A stretch of DNA of 64,000 nucleotides from Pomphorhynchus laevis. Taxonomy: Eukaryota; Acanthocephala; Palaeacanthocephala; Echinorhynchida; Pomphorhynchidae. The DNA lies in the NCBI GenBank assembly GCA_012934845.2, contig WNNJ02002642.1, forward strand, positions 53,338 through 117,337, read 5' to 3'. The first letter of the stretch is position 1. Each line of letters opens with the position of its first letter. Both the position numbers and the translations under genes were made by a program. Below, piece after piece: positions 43,385 to 53,739 of the stretch. A model generated the notes under the pieces. That model was given only the letters and a program-made list of their open reading frames with translations. It was not told where the DNA came from and ran no database searches.

Positions 43385-43523
43385 ACATGGTTGGCGCCTC
43401 ACTGGGAAATGAAGATATTGCCCAGGGAGCTCTGGCCCTGGATGGGGCTAGTGGCAAGGGGGGTAACTTCCTTGCACCTAGCTCTGTCTAGGCTGGCTGC
43501 TCCTGTCTAACTGATCTGTCACA

Positions 43524-45977
43524 ATGGTGAGTAAACCCGAGCCTTTTTCACTGAATATTCTTCAGTGGAATTCGGGAGGTGCTTCCGCCCTTAGACTTTT
43601 ATCTGGTAGAGATGCAGATGTTATAGTCCTTCAGGAGACGCGGTCTATCCGTCTCCCCCAGGACATTACTCGATTTTTCCCAAAGCACACATATTCCCAC
43701 TATACTCCGTACATAACCCCACCCCACTTCTCTTCATCTCAAGGACTCTTAACCCTAGTTAAATGCTCCTTAAGGTCTTCCCTCATATTAAATTACTCTT
43801 GTCCAGCCCTCTCCTGTCTAGTAGTGTCACTCGTTAAGAACGGTAAACGCCTCAGTATAGCCAATGTCTACATACGTCCAGAGGAGATTCACAAGAACCG
43901 CGACCTCCTGGACGGTATTATTGATAGCGGCTATGACATGATACTTGGAGACTTCAACGACAGAACTGGTCGTTGGATCAACGCGTCACTTCGCAGAGCT
44001 AGGAACGGTTATCTTATTCACAAACCACCGACCCCCACCTTTCATTGCACATCAACAAATTCAATCCTCGACATTTTACTGCTTCACTCAAGGTGGTTGC
44101 TTAAACCTCTCTGTACGGAGCAGTCGCGCCAACAATTGTCCACCTCTCATGACCTAATTCGCTGGAGAATTGAGGAAGATACATTGCTTCGAAGGAGGTT
44201 TCACTTTGATCCGATCAGAGTAGCCTTCTTCCAGGCGGCTATCCGACTCTTTCCCCGAATAGGAAATCTGAGTCTGACCGAATTTAATACCTACCTCTCT
44301 TCGCAAGCTACCGCGATTCTATCGACCACCTATAAAGGTCGTATATACAATCCCACTCCGACGAAACTCAAGGTCCTAGCAAAATTACTGAACCTCCCTA
44401 ATCTCTCTGCTTCCGCCAAACAGGCCCTCTCGAATGAATACTGGAGCACTAGATACAGGTTCCAGCTGAGTAGGGATAGGACGAGTATCGCTCGCCTTAA
44501 TCCTTCTCAGTCTTCCTTCTGGAAGATATTCAAGAAGGAGAAGTTTGTTTGCTGGAAGGATAGAGCATTGAGTTGGATAGGGAATGTAGGCCTTGATAAA
44601 GTTTTGGAGGAGTCACTAGCCCTACACAACTATGGAGCCACTCAATCACCTCAACCAATCCCGCCTTGGTGTAACTTCAGGAGTAGGGATCTTTCTGTTA
44701 CGGATATTCTTAACTCCTGGGGTCCACTCCCGGGCACCTCCAAATCCGTCCTTCCACTTTCTTCTCGGGTCTGTCAGCTTTTGACAGCTGATCAGAGAAG
44801 AGAGGTGGCCGTAACTATGCTTTTAGCCTCCCCATCCGATGTAGCAGGCATCAATGTTAGTAAACGTGTTTTTATTCCTAAGAAAAAATCCTGTTCATGT
44901 CCTAAAGACCTGCGACCCATTTCGATTCAAAATTCCCTCGTGTCGATTTACGAAAAAGCGCTTGCGCAAAAAATCCGCGACCATTTAAGTAGGCGAAATT
45001 TGATCCCTCCAGGTTTTCATGGGTTCGTCAAAGGTCGCTCGGTCCATTCAGCAGTAGGTGAGGTGGAGCAGTTTTGTCGGGAAAATAGCCATCGCCTAGT
45101 TGTGGCTATTTTCCTTGACTTTTCTGCTGCATTTGACCGCATCTCCATTCCTTTTGTGATCTCTTCTCTCAGGTCCCTCGGGTTGCCTGCGAGAATTGTG
45201 AACAGGGTGGAGATCCTGCTGTACACCAAACGGTTTTATTATAAAGACGACCCTGATGCGCGTCAGTTTTACCCTATTACGGGTGTGCCTCAAGGTTCAC
45301 CTCTTTCTCCTATCTTATATCTTGCTGCTTCCATTAATCTATTCAAAATATTTAAACGCGAACAACGTCTTGTGGTGTATGCTGATGACACCACAGCCCT
45401 GTTCTCTGGACACAGGTGCAAAGACGTAGTTTCTGACATCAGCCGCTTCTTTTTAAGATTAAAAGACCAGTTACCCAAATCCAATCTTATCTTAAACTCC
45501 GCCAAATCGCAGGCGGTTGTCTTTCATGGCACCACTGCAACAAAGAAAAAACTTAAGAGATTAGCACTCTCTGCACTCTCTTCCATATTTGCCTCTGAAC
45601 CACTCCCCACCTTTACTAGTCGAGTAAAATACCTGGGGTTCACCGTTACGGTGAACTGGTCGGCGAAAGCTGACCTGGATAGACTTAAACGTATCCTGAA
45701 GAAAGCTAGGTGGGCTCTGAAACGGGCTCAGCATCTGTCATTGAAAGGGAAAACCCAGGTGCGCCTTTGGGGTACCTGGGCTATCTCGGGATTAGTCTTC
45801 TTCTCTAGAGGACGTCCCCCAGAGCAAAGACTAAGGTTCCTGAAGCTCCTCGTCTCTCGTTTACCCAGCATAGTCCGCACCGATTGGATCCTTCGGGGGG
45901 TGAAAGACCCAGGGTGGTTCAGTCGGAAGGCGGCGTGTTGGATCGGTTGGGGGGGGCTCAGATCCCCATGGATTTGA
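43524..45977 (+). CDS. LINE-6 ORF2: endonuclease-reverse transcriptase, intact
   Basis: 817-codon uninterrupted frame. Endonuclease (residues about 8-220): LNILQWNSGGAS, VIVLQETRS, SIANVYIRPEE, MILGDFNDRTGRW, SILDILLLHSRW, STSHDLIRW. RT (about 450-690): DLRPISIQNSLVSIYEKAL, GFHGFVKGRSVHSAVGEVEQ, VAIFLDFSAAFDRISI, GVPQGSPLSPILYLAASINL, LVVYADDTTALFSG (YADD intact), LILNSAKSQAVVFHG, VKYLGFTVTVNWSAKADL. It ends soon after the thumb region; no RNase H or terminal zinc knuckle follows. All catalytic motifs are present, so this copy may be young and potentially active. I/R1-like, exact clade uncertain. Confidence 0.88.
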   Translation: MVSKPEPFSLNILQWNSGGASALRLLSGRDADVIVLQETRSIRLPQDITRFFPKHTYSHYTPYITPPHFSSSQGLLTLVKCSLRSSLILNYSCPALSCLVVSLVKNGKRLSIANVYIRPEEIHKNRDLLDGIIDSGYDMILGDFNDRTGRWINASLRRARNGYLIHKPPTPTFHCTSTNSILDILLLHSRWLLKPLCTEQSRQQLSTSHDLIRWRIEEDTLLRRRFHFDPIRVAFFQAAIRLFPRIGNLSLTEFNTYLSSQATAILSTTYKGRIYNPTPTKLKVLAKLLNLPNLSASAKQALSNEYWSTRYRFQLSRDRTSIARLNPSQSSFWKIFKKEKFVCWKDRALSWIGNVGLDKVLEESLALHNYGATQSPQPIPPWCNFRSRDLSVTDILNSWGPLPGTSKSVLPLSSRVCQLLTADQRREVAVTMLLASPSDVAGINVSKRVFIPKKKSCSCPKDLRPISIQNSLVSIYEKALAQKIRDHLSRRNLIPPGFHGFVKGRSVHSAVGEVEQFCRENSHRLVVAIFLDFSAAFDRISIPFVISSLRSLGLPARIVNRVEILLYTKRFYYKDDPDARQFYPITGVPQGSPLSPILYLAASINLFKIFKREQRLVVYADDTTALFSGHRCKDVVSDISRFFLRLKDQLPKSNLILNSAKSQAVVFHGTTATKKKLKRLALSALSSIFASEPLPTFTSRVKYLGFTVTVNWSAKADLDRLKRILKKARWALKRAQHLSLKGKTQVRLWGTWAISGLVFFSRGRPPEQRLRFLKLLVSRLPSIVRTDWILRGVKDPGWFSRKAACWIGWGGLRSPWI

Positions 45978-46133
45978 GGCCATAATGTTTTAAAGAAGAC
46001 TGACATGCAACTTTGAAGATTGTCAATTCATCTTGAAGAAGATTAGATAAAGGCTTGATAGTAACTGTCTTCTGTTAATGATATTATCCTGCATGTTTAT
46101 TTTTAATAAAATCTTTATTATTATAAACACACT
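45978..46133 (+). other. LINE-6 3' untranslated region and target-site duplication
   Basis: AATAAA signal at 46,105-46,110. TATTATAAACACACT at 46,119-46,133 matches TATTATAAAAAACACACT at 42,216-42,233 except for three extra A, so it looks like a target-site duplication. The element is then about 42,234-46,118, 3.9 kb. Confidence 0.55.
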
Positions 46134-46139
46134 TTCCGT

Positions 46140-46640
46140 AAAATAATGAAATATGATAATAAATTAAAGAAATTATATGTTGGTTAGATATGCCGAAGAA
46201 AAAATATTCATAGTGTACTAAACCTGTCAAATATCGTAATATATCCTGAAATTACCGATATTTTACAACTTGGATTGAATACACAATTAAAAACTAAATT
46301 TATTTTGCAAAAACAAAAGCTTACTGTTGATAAAAATATCAATCCCTTAAAGAATTTGCTAAAAACATAAGTGTCAATATTAAATGATCAGTCTTTACAA
46401 TGTGAACTCAAACACTGGACTAAAAGAGATGAGAGACTACAACATAGATGCAATTACAAAGGAGCAGTATAAACAACTCAAAATGCTAAAAAAAACAACG
46501 AAAATGTAGTTATTCGAAAGGCCGACAAAAGCAACACGATCGTCATTATGAATTTTACATGAACCAGCTTAACAAAAGAAATTATATGGTGGTTAGACAT
46601 GTTAATAATAAGTTAATATGTTAACAAGTTAATAAGTTAA
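46140..46640 (+). pseudogene. PLE-7: N-terminal part of PLE protein
   Basis: Plus strand, decayed: NLSNIVIYPEITDILQLGLN, KHWTKRDERLQHRC-like, and NENVVIRKADKSNTIVIMN, the (V/I)-I-x-K-A-D-K-(G/S)-N-x-x-V-I-M signature before the PLE RT. A tail of GTTAATATGTTAATAA repeats (46,600-46,650) follows. The last 120 bp recur at 53,585-53,720. Confidence 0.6.
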
Positions 46641-46654
46641 TATGTTAATAAGTT

Positions 46655-47040
46655 AAAAAAAATAGTCTTTACGAATCCTTATAAATGTTGTGTCATTCGT
46701 GCATACAACCGTTGCATCGTGTAACCAATATAAATGTTGTTAGAACTGACTTTACAATCAGCTTTTGGGCATGTAGATTGGTACACAGTGCTGTGTAAGG
46801 GTCTTTGAATCGTACAATGTTTCAATATTGTGTGGCTATGTTTCAGGCTCTTATAATATATTCTCTCATTTACTGTTGTTTTACCAATGTTATTTCTTTC
46901 TTCATTATAAACCGTAATTTATTTTCTTGCAAACGGGATGCAGATGTGTATTGGCCACAATAATACACTATTAATTTATTAGTATTTGTATGCTGATGTC
47001 GCACACTATTGTTCGTAGTTTTTAAAAAGTTCTTAATTAT
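46655..47040 (-). pseudogene. PLE-8: GIY-YIG domain scrap
   Basis: Minus strand near 46,780-46,690: CKVSSNNIYIGYTMQRLYAR and MTQH (GIY-YIG with following R and H), then GFVKT. The right part (to 47,040) is decayed upstream coding sequence. Opposite in orientation to PLE-7. Confidence 0.55.
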
Positions 47041-47057
47041 CCTATCAACAAATCTAA

Positions 47058-47825
47058 ATGGATAGTATAAAGGCTAGGGCTTGGCTAAGCGCCGTGCAAA
47101 ATTCGGCATCTGGAACGGAACTAAATCTACCACAGTTCTGCACCCTAGCCCGAACGTGGATTGGGATTCCCTTGTACGAAAAGGACTATCGATGGGACCG
47201 CTGCATGCGTATGGCGGTAGGGGAGGCCTACACTCACTTGACAGTACTGGGGTTATCAAGGCCTGCTGCATAAAGATATCCATGACGGGGTATTCGCAGC
47301 CGCACAATCAGCAAGTATGGATGTAGTCCTGGAAGTGCGAAGAATTATCCCGGACCTACGCGAACGCCCGGCAGACATCCTTTTTTATGGGGACCTTTCC
47401 CTTGTAGTTGACTTTGCAGTCACCCACTCCCAGCAAGCCACATATTGTCATTCCACCGCCAACGTACAATTCACCGCTGCCACGCCTACGCTGTCAATTT
47501 AAAGGATATAAAATATATAAACAGAGTCGAAGATGCGGGGTACATGTTTGAAGCTAGCATGAAGCCATGCTAGCTTCACTCAATCGGCTTCCAATATTGG
47601 CCTTTGATCACATCAAACAGGAAACATGTGAACCTGAGGAACGCCTATTCGAGCCAGACACTAGTCTTAACAAAAACGTATCAGTAGAATTTACATACTG
47701 ATGCTGTGATACACCTATTACGCGATTCCAAATGCGCAAATAACGATTCAGATGCTGTTGAAGGCATGTTACCCGTTTACGCCAAATTTCAATCAAAATC
47801 TTTGAGTGACGGATAAACGCCATAT
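47058..47825 (+). pseudogene. Orphan-RT C-terminal fragment 2
   Basis: Plus strand in shifting frames: RAWLSAVQNSASGTELN, a GLHSL element, YKDIHDGVFAAAQSASMD-like sequence, RERPADILFYGDLSLVVDFA, THSQQATYCHS, and KDIKYINRVEDAGYMF at 47,507-47,550. A 28-bp palindrome GAAGCTAGCAT/ATGCTAGCTTC (47,550-47,577) replaces a block still present at 53,215-53,385. After it, 47,576-47,720 (TCACTCAATCGGCTTCCAAT onward) matches 53,394-53,530. Decayed. Confidence 0.6.
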
Positions 47826-47919
47826 TCAGTTATATCCCTAGAACCATGTAAATTGTCGATGAATTATAAGTCAATGAAATCATCTTAGAACAGTTTAAAT
47901 AACGCCGATTAGTCAAAAT

Positions 47920-49240
47920 GATCATTACTTGTACATGACCCGGCACATATTGAGGAACTCTCTCCACCACCTAATAGTAGGATCAATTTTGATAGTGGAA
48001 ACGAAACTACTAGCAATCAGAAGGACAAATTGTCGCCTAAGGACAAGAAATTTAAAAACGATTTGCTTGAGCAGGTTCGCAACAAAGCTTTTAACCTTCG
48101 AAAGGGGTCGATAACGGTAAGATCATCAACAAATGATCCATTAGAGAGCGTGTCGAAGCCCCTATCATTGCATATCCCTTAACTCATTCACTTAAATTGC
48201 AACGCGACAGATTTAACATTGATATCGACGATCAAGCATCAAATACTGGACACTTAGACATGTGCGTTGATTGTTGTCATCAGGAAATAACTCGAGGACA
48301 TCATTAATAAGAAAATTTACCGAGAGCAACGATTAAAGGAAGCTAATGATAGCTCAACGAATTCGATGACGACTACTTAGCAACGACCATTAGAAAATAT
48401 TGATAAAAGAGGAGTCAGGGGTGCGACGCCACCCGGAACAACCGCTGCGGGAAACTACGTCGAAGAGGTATTTTTAATAGATCTACTTACAACGGTTTTG
48501 ACGCAATTGACAAGCTGATACCATTGAGACGGATTGATGATAATCGGTCTAAACAAAGCATTTCGCGTTCTAGAACTATTGAGACCGATATTCAACAACA
48601 TTCATCAGATACGGGATAGAATAAGCTAGCGAAAGCCAAGAGCCTGTTGACTTAAACCCCATTTCGGAAAATCAGCCCAATTCAATCATCTAGTTTTTAT
48701 CACGTTGACGGGAAAGACCATATCGCTCTGGATTCGTTTCTTATCGATACTCATAATTTGCAGAGTAAGCTCGGCTTTGATGACATATAGTACTAGCAAT
48801 TGCGCAAACAGTGCAATAATCAAGTAAGCGAAAAGGGCTCAGTCGTAGGCGTGATGCCACAGAAATCCCAAGCACTGAATTGAGCAACTAGCAGTGAAGA
48901 AACTGTCGACAAATTCGCGGACTGCTATGCAGTAGAATTAGCGATTAAGCATATTCTGCTATCTATTATTGACGGAAGATACACCGATGAGAAGTTTCCT
49001 CTAAAGAGCGATCTAGTGAAGAACTGCGGTACTGGTGACGGATATCGCACCAAACATGACGGACGAAAGAAACGATCCCAAAAATCGGTGACGTTTGCTG
49101 ACGACTTTATGTGGCACGGTCTACTTACAGCCGCGACGCTGATGATGATTGTTAAATGGATGAAGAATTTAAATTTGCATAAAGTATTTAAATTTGTTAT
49201 ATTTGTACTGTTAAACCTGCTTGTTAATGGATAGTTATTA
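47920..49240 (+). pseudogene. Relic of an unrecognised protein-coding sequence, WH2-like segment
   Basis: Long coding-like stretches in shifting plus-strand frames, no introns apparent. 47,922-48,180: IEELSPPPNSRINFDSGNET, DKKFKNDLLEQVRNKAFNLR (LLEQ(V/I)R-x5-NLRK resembles a WH2 actin-binding motif). 48,185-48,300: LQRDRFNIDIDDQASNTGHL, CVDCCHQE. 48,300-48,380: IINKKIYREQRLKEANDSS. 48,380-48,520: RPLENIDKRGVRGATPPGTT. 48,660-48,790: FRKISPIQSSSFYHVDGKDH, FLIDTHNLQSKLGFDD. 48,880-49,170: FADCYAVELAIKHILLSIID, KKRSQKSVTFADDFMWHG. Broken by at least six frameshifts or stops. Possibly a retrocopied host gene; the family is unknown to me. Confidence 0.45.
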
Positions 49241-49389
49241 TTGTTAAATTTGCTTGTTATATTTGCACTATTAAAACTTGCTTGTTAAATACGCTTTGTC
49301 TAATTCATTCTAATTCCTAATGCAATTCATTCCAGTTAGTGCAAATACGATAGGTGCGGTACAGTAGCGATTTGATAACACTCTATTTG

Positions 49390-50045
49390 TATTTGAGTGG
49401 GCTAGAAAAATTCAGACACTGACCATCATAAATGATCTTTCTGTATACCAAGCACTCAAATTTATTGTCATTATTGTTGACAAGTACGTCAAGGAATGGT
49501 TTGGTTTTCAAACTCAACCGTTAAATGAAGGCATGACGATTGCTCAAACTTTCGCTTAAGCTCGATTACATTTTCAGCATTATTTGAGTGGGCATATACT
49601 AGAAAAATACATACACTGACAATCATAAGTGTTTTTTCTGGAAACCGAGCACTCAAACGTATTGTCACATTTGACAGGTACGTCGAGGAACGGTAATACA
49701 TTTTGGTTTTCAAACTCAATCGTAAAATGAAGACATGAGGATTGCTCAAACTTTCGCTTAAGCTCAATTACATTTTCAGCATTTTTACCACATATGAAAG
49801 TATCATTGACATATCGAATGTAAAATGGCATTTTATTTTTGTCTCCTGTAAATATTTTTCTTTCTAAGTGACCCACATAAGGGTTGGTCATTGTTAATCC
49901 CAATACAGACACCATTGGAACTCCATCAACTTGTTTGTATGTGTCTCTATTATGACATAAAAAGATAGATTCAATTAAGCAGAGCTCAAGTAATTGTTTA
50001 AAGTGTTCTTTAGACAAGACATTAGTTTGAAGACTACTTGCATTT
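49390..50045 (-). pseudogene. PLE-9: reverse transcriptase fragment with internal tandem duplication
   Basis: Minus strand 50,017-49,580: KEHFKQLLELCLIES, YKQVDGVPMVSVLGLTMTNP, FYIRYVNDTFICG (catalytic YVDD altered to YVND), LKRKFEQSSCLHFTIEFENQ, LPFLDVPVKCDNTFECSVSR. The last 190 bp are repeated at 49,390-49,585 (second copy of ENVIELKRKFEQSSCLHLT and following). Penelope/Poseidon-like, 5'- and 3'-truncated. Confidence 0.8.
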
Positions 50046-50064
50046 ATTAACCAACAAAGACACT

Positions 50065-51140
50065 GTAAGTACTATTTCGGCTATCTCCAGAAGTGCGGGG
50101 ATACTTCCCCCATCCCCAAACTTCATAATTTGCTTATAATAAAACTAAAAAAGCCACAGGCTCGCAATGAGCTTTTCAAGTTGTTTTTGAAATACTTTGC
50201 AAAAAAGTACAGCCATAGAATAATTTTTAACTTGGTGAGGACTTATGAAACTGAGTTAAAAGTCTCTTTCGCCTCGAATGATCTACTAAGTGAGTATATA
50301 AAATACTTTAATGTAAACCTAGCCACGAGTGGATCACTCACAGTTAAGCCTATCATGGCATCCATTAAAATTAAAAATCTGCCAGCTTATGTGGATAGCG
50401 ATGAAATCTCTGAATTGGGAAATAATTTTGGTATCACTAATCTAAGAGCCCTTATTCGGAAAGGATGTCAACAGTTGAAGATCCCTTCGCCTCGGCCCCG
50501 CTGGAGAAGGCCGAAATCCGCACTAAGTGCAGTTTTAATCCCTTTATGGGATTCAACCTGGGGTTTGAACTAATCTCTTCTGATGTCATACGTAAGGCAC
50601 TGATTCTCGATATGTTCTCAACCTTCAACATGCGGAGTCTGTGGCGTGGGTCACAGCATGGAATCGGGCGAGAAGTGCGCCTCTCCCGCTGTATGCTCTA
50701 GCTGCGGCGGGTACCATCCCGCATGGTCAAGAGATGCCAAGCCTTCAAATCATACAGGGATATGTTCGGTCAAAACGTAAGTACGAACACAACGAAAAAT
50801 TTCTTCTCGAATGTTGCGGCTAGAATGACAGACTCTGAACTCCTAAAAATCACCGAAAATAAGATTCAATCGGCTTTTAAAAAACTCGAGGATCTTATCT
50901 CAGTTTTATCTACGGCGCTTTACGCGTCTCCTCTAGTCCAACAAACAGCTGTGATACCAAAGTCAAAGAAAAAGGGGGGGGCTCGGCCCACGTCATTCCC
51001 CCTCTAAAGATTGACAGACTTCTAAAGGAAAAAGCATCAAAGAGAGATGAAGATAATGCCCGTGGGCAAGTGCCCACTCTGGATGCCGCTAGTGGTGGAG
51101 GGGGCAACCCTTCCACCCCTAGCTCCGTCTAGGGATGAAG
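50065..51140 (+). pseudogene. LINE-6b ORF1 (diverged family member)
   Basis: Plus strand, N-terminally truncated: GILPPSPNF-like start, FLKYFAKKYSHRIIFNLVRT, LLSEYIKYFNVNLATSGSLT, IKIKNLPAYVDSDEISELGN, FNPFMGFNLGFELISSD, then knuckles CGVCGVGHSMESGEKC and CSSCGGYHPAW. Clearly homologous to LINE-6 ORF1 (42,257) but only about half the residues agree, whereas ORF2 is far closer. Frameshifts at about 50,470, 50,580 and 50,720. Confidence 0.78.
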
Positions 51141-51166
51141 CAATCCCACACAGCTGACCTAACATA

Positions 51167-53165
51167 ATGCAGAGTACTCGTAAGCCTTCTTCACTGAATA
51201 TTCTTCAGTGGAATTCGGGAGGAGCTTCTGCCCTTAGACTTCTATCTGGTAGAGATGCAGATGTTATAGTCTTTAAGGAGACGCGGTCTATCCGTCTCCT
51301 CCAGGACATTAATCGATTCCTACCAAGGCACATTTGTTCCCATTATACTCCATACATAACCCCACCTCACTCATCTTCTTCTCAAGGACTTTTAACCCTA
51401 GTTAAATGCTCCTTAAGGTCGTCCCTTATACTTAATTATTCTTGTCCAACCCTTTCTTGCTTAGTAGTTTCACTCTGTAAGAACGTTAAACGCCTCAATC
51501 TAGCCATCCGTCCAGGTAAGATTGACAAGAACCGTGACCTCCTGGATAGGATTAATGATAGCGACTATGACATGGTACTTGGTGATTTCAACGACAGAAC
51601 TGGTAGTTGGATTAATGCAGCTCTCCGCAGAGCCAGGAATGGTTATCTTAGTCACAAACCACCGTCACCCACATTTCATTGCACATCAACGAATTCACTC
51701 CTTGATTTATTACTGCTCTATGAGAGGTGGTTGTTAAAACCCTACTGTACGGGGCAGTCCCGTCAATATCTGTCCACCTCTCATGACTTGATTCGCTAGC
51801 GGATAGAGGAGGATACGCTGCCTAGAAGGAGATTCCACTTTGATCCTATCATAGTGGCTTTCTTTCAGGCAGCTATCCAACGCTTCCCCCGGATTAATAA
51901 TAAGAGTTTAACCGAATTTAATTCCAACCTCTCTTCGCAAGCTACCGCGATACTTTCAACTACCTACAAAGATCGTATTTACAGTCTCACTCCGACAAAA
52001 CTCAAGACCTTAGCATACATGCTTCGTATTCTCAACATCTCTGCTTCTGCCAAACAAGTTCTATCGAAAGAATATTCGAGCACTAGATATAGGTTCCAAC
52101 TGGGTAAGGATATATCAAGCATTGCTTTCCTTAATCCAGACCAGTCTTCCTTCTAGAAGATATTCAAGAAGGAGAAGTTTGTCTGTTGGATGGATAGAGC
52201 ATTGGTCTGGATTGGAAAAATAGGTCTTGATAATGTTTTGGAGGAGTCAATATCCCTACATAACTATGCAGCCACTCAATCACCTCAACTAATCCCGCCT
52301 TGGGGAAACTTTAGGAGTAGAGATCTATCTGTCTCAGATATTCTTAACTCCTGGGGGCCTCTTCCAAGCACCTCCATATCCGTCGCTTCACTCTCTTCTC
52401 GTGTCTGTCAGATTTTGACAGCCAAACAAAGAAGAGAAGTGGCCGTCACAATGCTTTTAGCCGCCCCATCCGATGTGGCCGGCATCAACATCACTAGACA
52501 ATTTTGTATTCCAAAAAAGTTTCCGGTCTCATGTCCTAAAGACCTGCGGCCCATTTCGATTCAAAATTCTCTCGTGTCGATCTACGAAAAAGCGCTTGCG
52601 CGTAGGATCTGCAATCATTTGAATAGGCGAAATTTAATCCCACCAGGTTTCCATGGGTTCGTCAAAGGTCGCTCGAACCGTTCAGCGGTAGGTTAAGAAC
52701 ATCAGTTTTGTCAGGAGAATAGTCATCAACTTGCTGTGGCTGTTTTCCTTGATTTTTCTGTTGCATTTGACCGCCTCTCCATAACCTTTGCTATATCTTC
52801 TCCCAGGTCCCTCAGGTTGCCTGTGAGAATTGTTAACAGGGTGGAGATACTGCTGTACACCAAGCGATTCTACTATGAAGACGGCCCTGATGCGCGTCAG
52901 TTCTACCTTATTACCGGTGTGACCCAAGAATCCCCACTTTCTCCGATCTTATATCTTGCTGCCTCCATTGAAATCTTTAAAATATTTATACGCGATCAAC
53001 ATCTAGAGGTATATGCTGATGATACCACAGCCCTGTTTTCTGGACGCAGGTGCAAAAATGTAGTCTCGGACATCAGCCGTTTCTTCTTAAGATAAAAATA
53101 CCAGTTACCCCAAATCCAATCTTATTTTAAACTCCGCCAAATCGCAGGTGGTTGTCTTTCACGTC
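51167..53165 (+). pseudogene. LINE-6b ORF2, decayed and 3'-truncated
   Basis: Plus strand. 51,167-51,799: SLNILQWNSGGASALRLLSG, VIVFKETRS (Q to K at the QET motif), MVLGDFNDRTGSW, SLLDLLLLYERW, STSHDLIR. 51,854-52,156 and 52,190-52,696: RPISIQNSLVSIYEKALAR, GFHGFVKGRS. 52,736-53,095: AVFLDFSVAFDRLS, GVTQESPLSPILYLAASIEI, EVYADDTTALFSG. Several stops. The sequence ends abruptly at 53,165 within the RT thumb, joined to an orphan-RT scrap; loss of the 3' side is unusual for a LINE and implies later rearrangement. Confidence 0.85.
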
Positions 53166-53169
53166 GCCC

Positions 53170-53540
53170 CTGAAACAAAATATATAAACAGAGTCGAAGA
53201 TGCGGGGTACATGTTTTCAGTCGCCGTAGTCGAGACCTTTGGTGGATGAAACGACGAAGGAAACATGGGGATCAAGAGGGTCGCGAACAATATGAGCCGT
53301 ACAAGCGGAATGGAATACTCTATGACGGTCACACGATTATATCAGCGCATCTCGATCGCGCTTATTTGGGGCAACGCAAAAGCCATGAGCTTCACTCAAT
53401 CGGCTTCCAATATTGGCCTTTGATCACATCAAACAAGAAACATGTGAACCTGAGGAACGCCTATTCGAGCCAGACACTAGTCTCAATACGAACGTATCAC
53501 TAAAATTTACATACCGATGCTGTGATGCACCTAAGTAAGG
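53170..53540 (+). pseudogene. Orphan-RT C-terminal fragment 3
   Basis: Plus strand: YINRVEDAGYMFSVAVVETF, then NMSRTSGMEYSMTV and RLYQRISIALIWGNAKAM. This is the extreme C-terminal signature of the orphan RT type (F-x-P-x-A-x-E-T-x-G ... L-F-Q-R-(L/I)-S-x-A-L-x-x-G-N-A). The flanks are shared with 47,510-47,720, where the middle is deleted. Confidence 0.6.
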
Positions 53541-53559
53541 ATTAATTTATTATTATGAT

Positions 53560-53730
53560 GTGTATTGGCCACAATAATACACTATTAGTTCATTAATAGT
53601 GTTCAAATTAATTCATTCGAAAGGCCAACAAAATCAACACGATCGTTATTATGAATATTACATGAACCAGCTTAACAAAAGAAATTATATGGTGGTTAGA
53701 CATGTTAATAATAAGTTAATATGTTAATAA
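53560..53730 (+). repeat. PLE-7-like scrap
   Basis: TCGAAAGGCCAACAAAATCA through GAAATTATATGGTGGTTAG and GTTAATAATAAGTTAATATG repeats 46,510-46,640. Includes the RKADKSNTIVIM segment, decayed. Confidence 0.65.
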
Positions 53731-53739
53731 TAAATACTA

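Noticed and set aside
48820-49170. KSVTFADDFMW in the 47.9-49.2 kb relic as an RT FADD catalytic motif
   Set aside because: No other RT motif lies nearby in order, and the preceding residues are not palm-like; probably coincidence.
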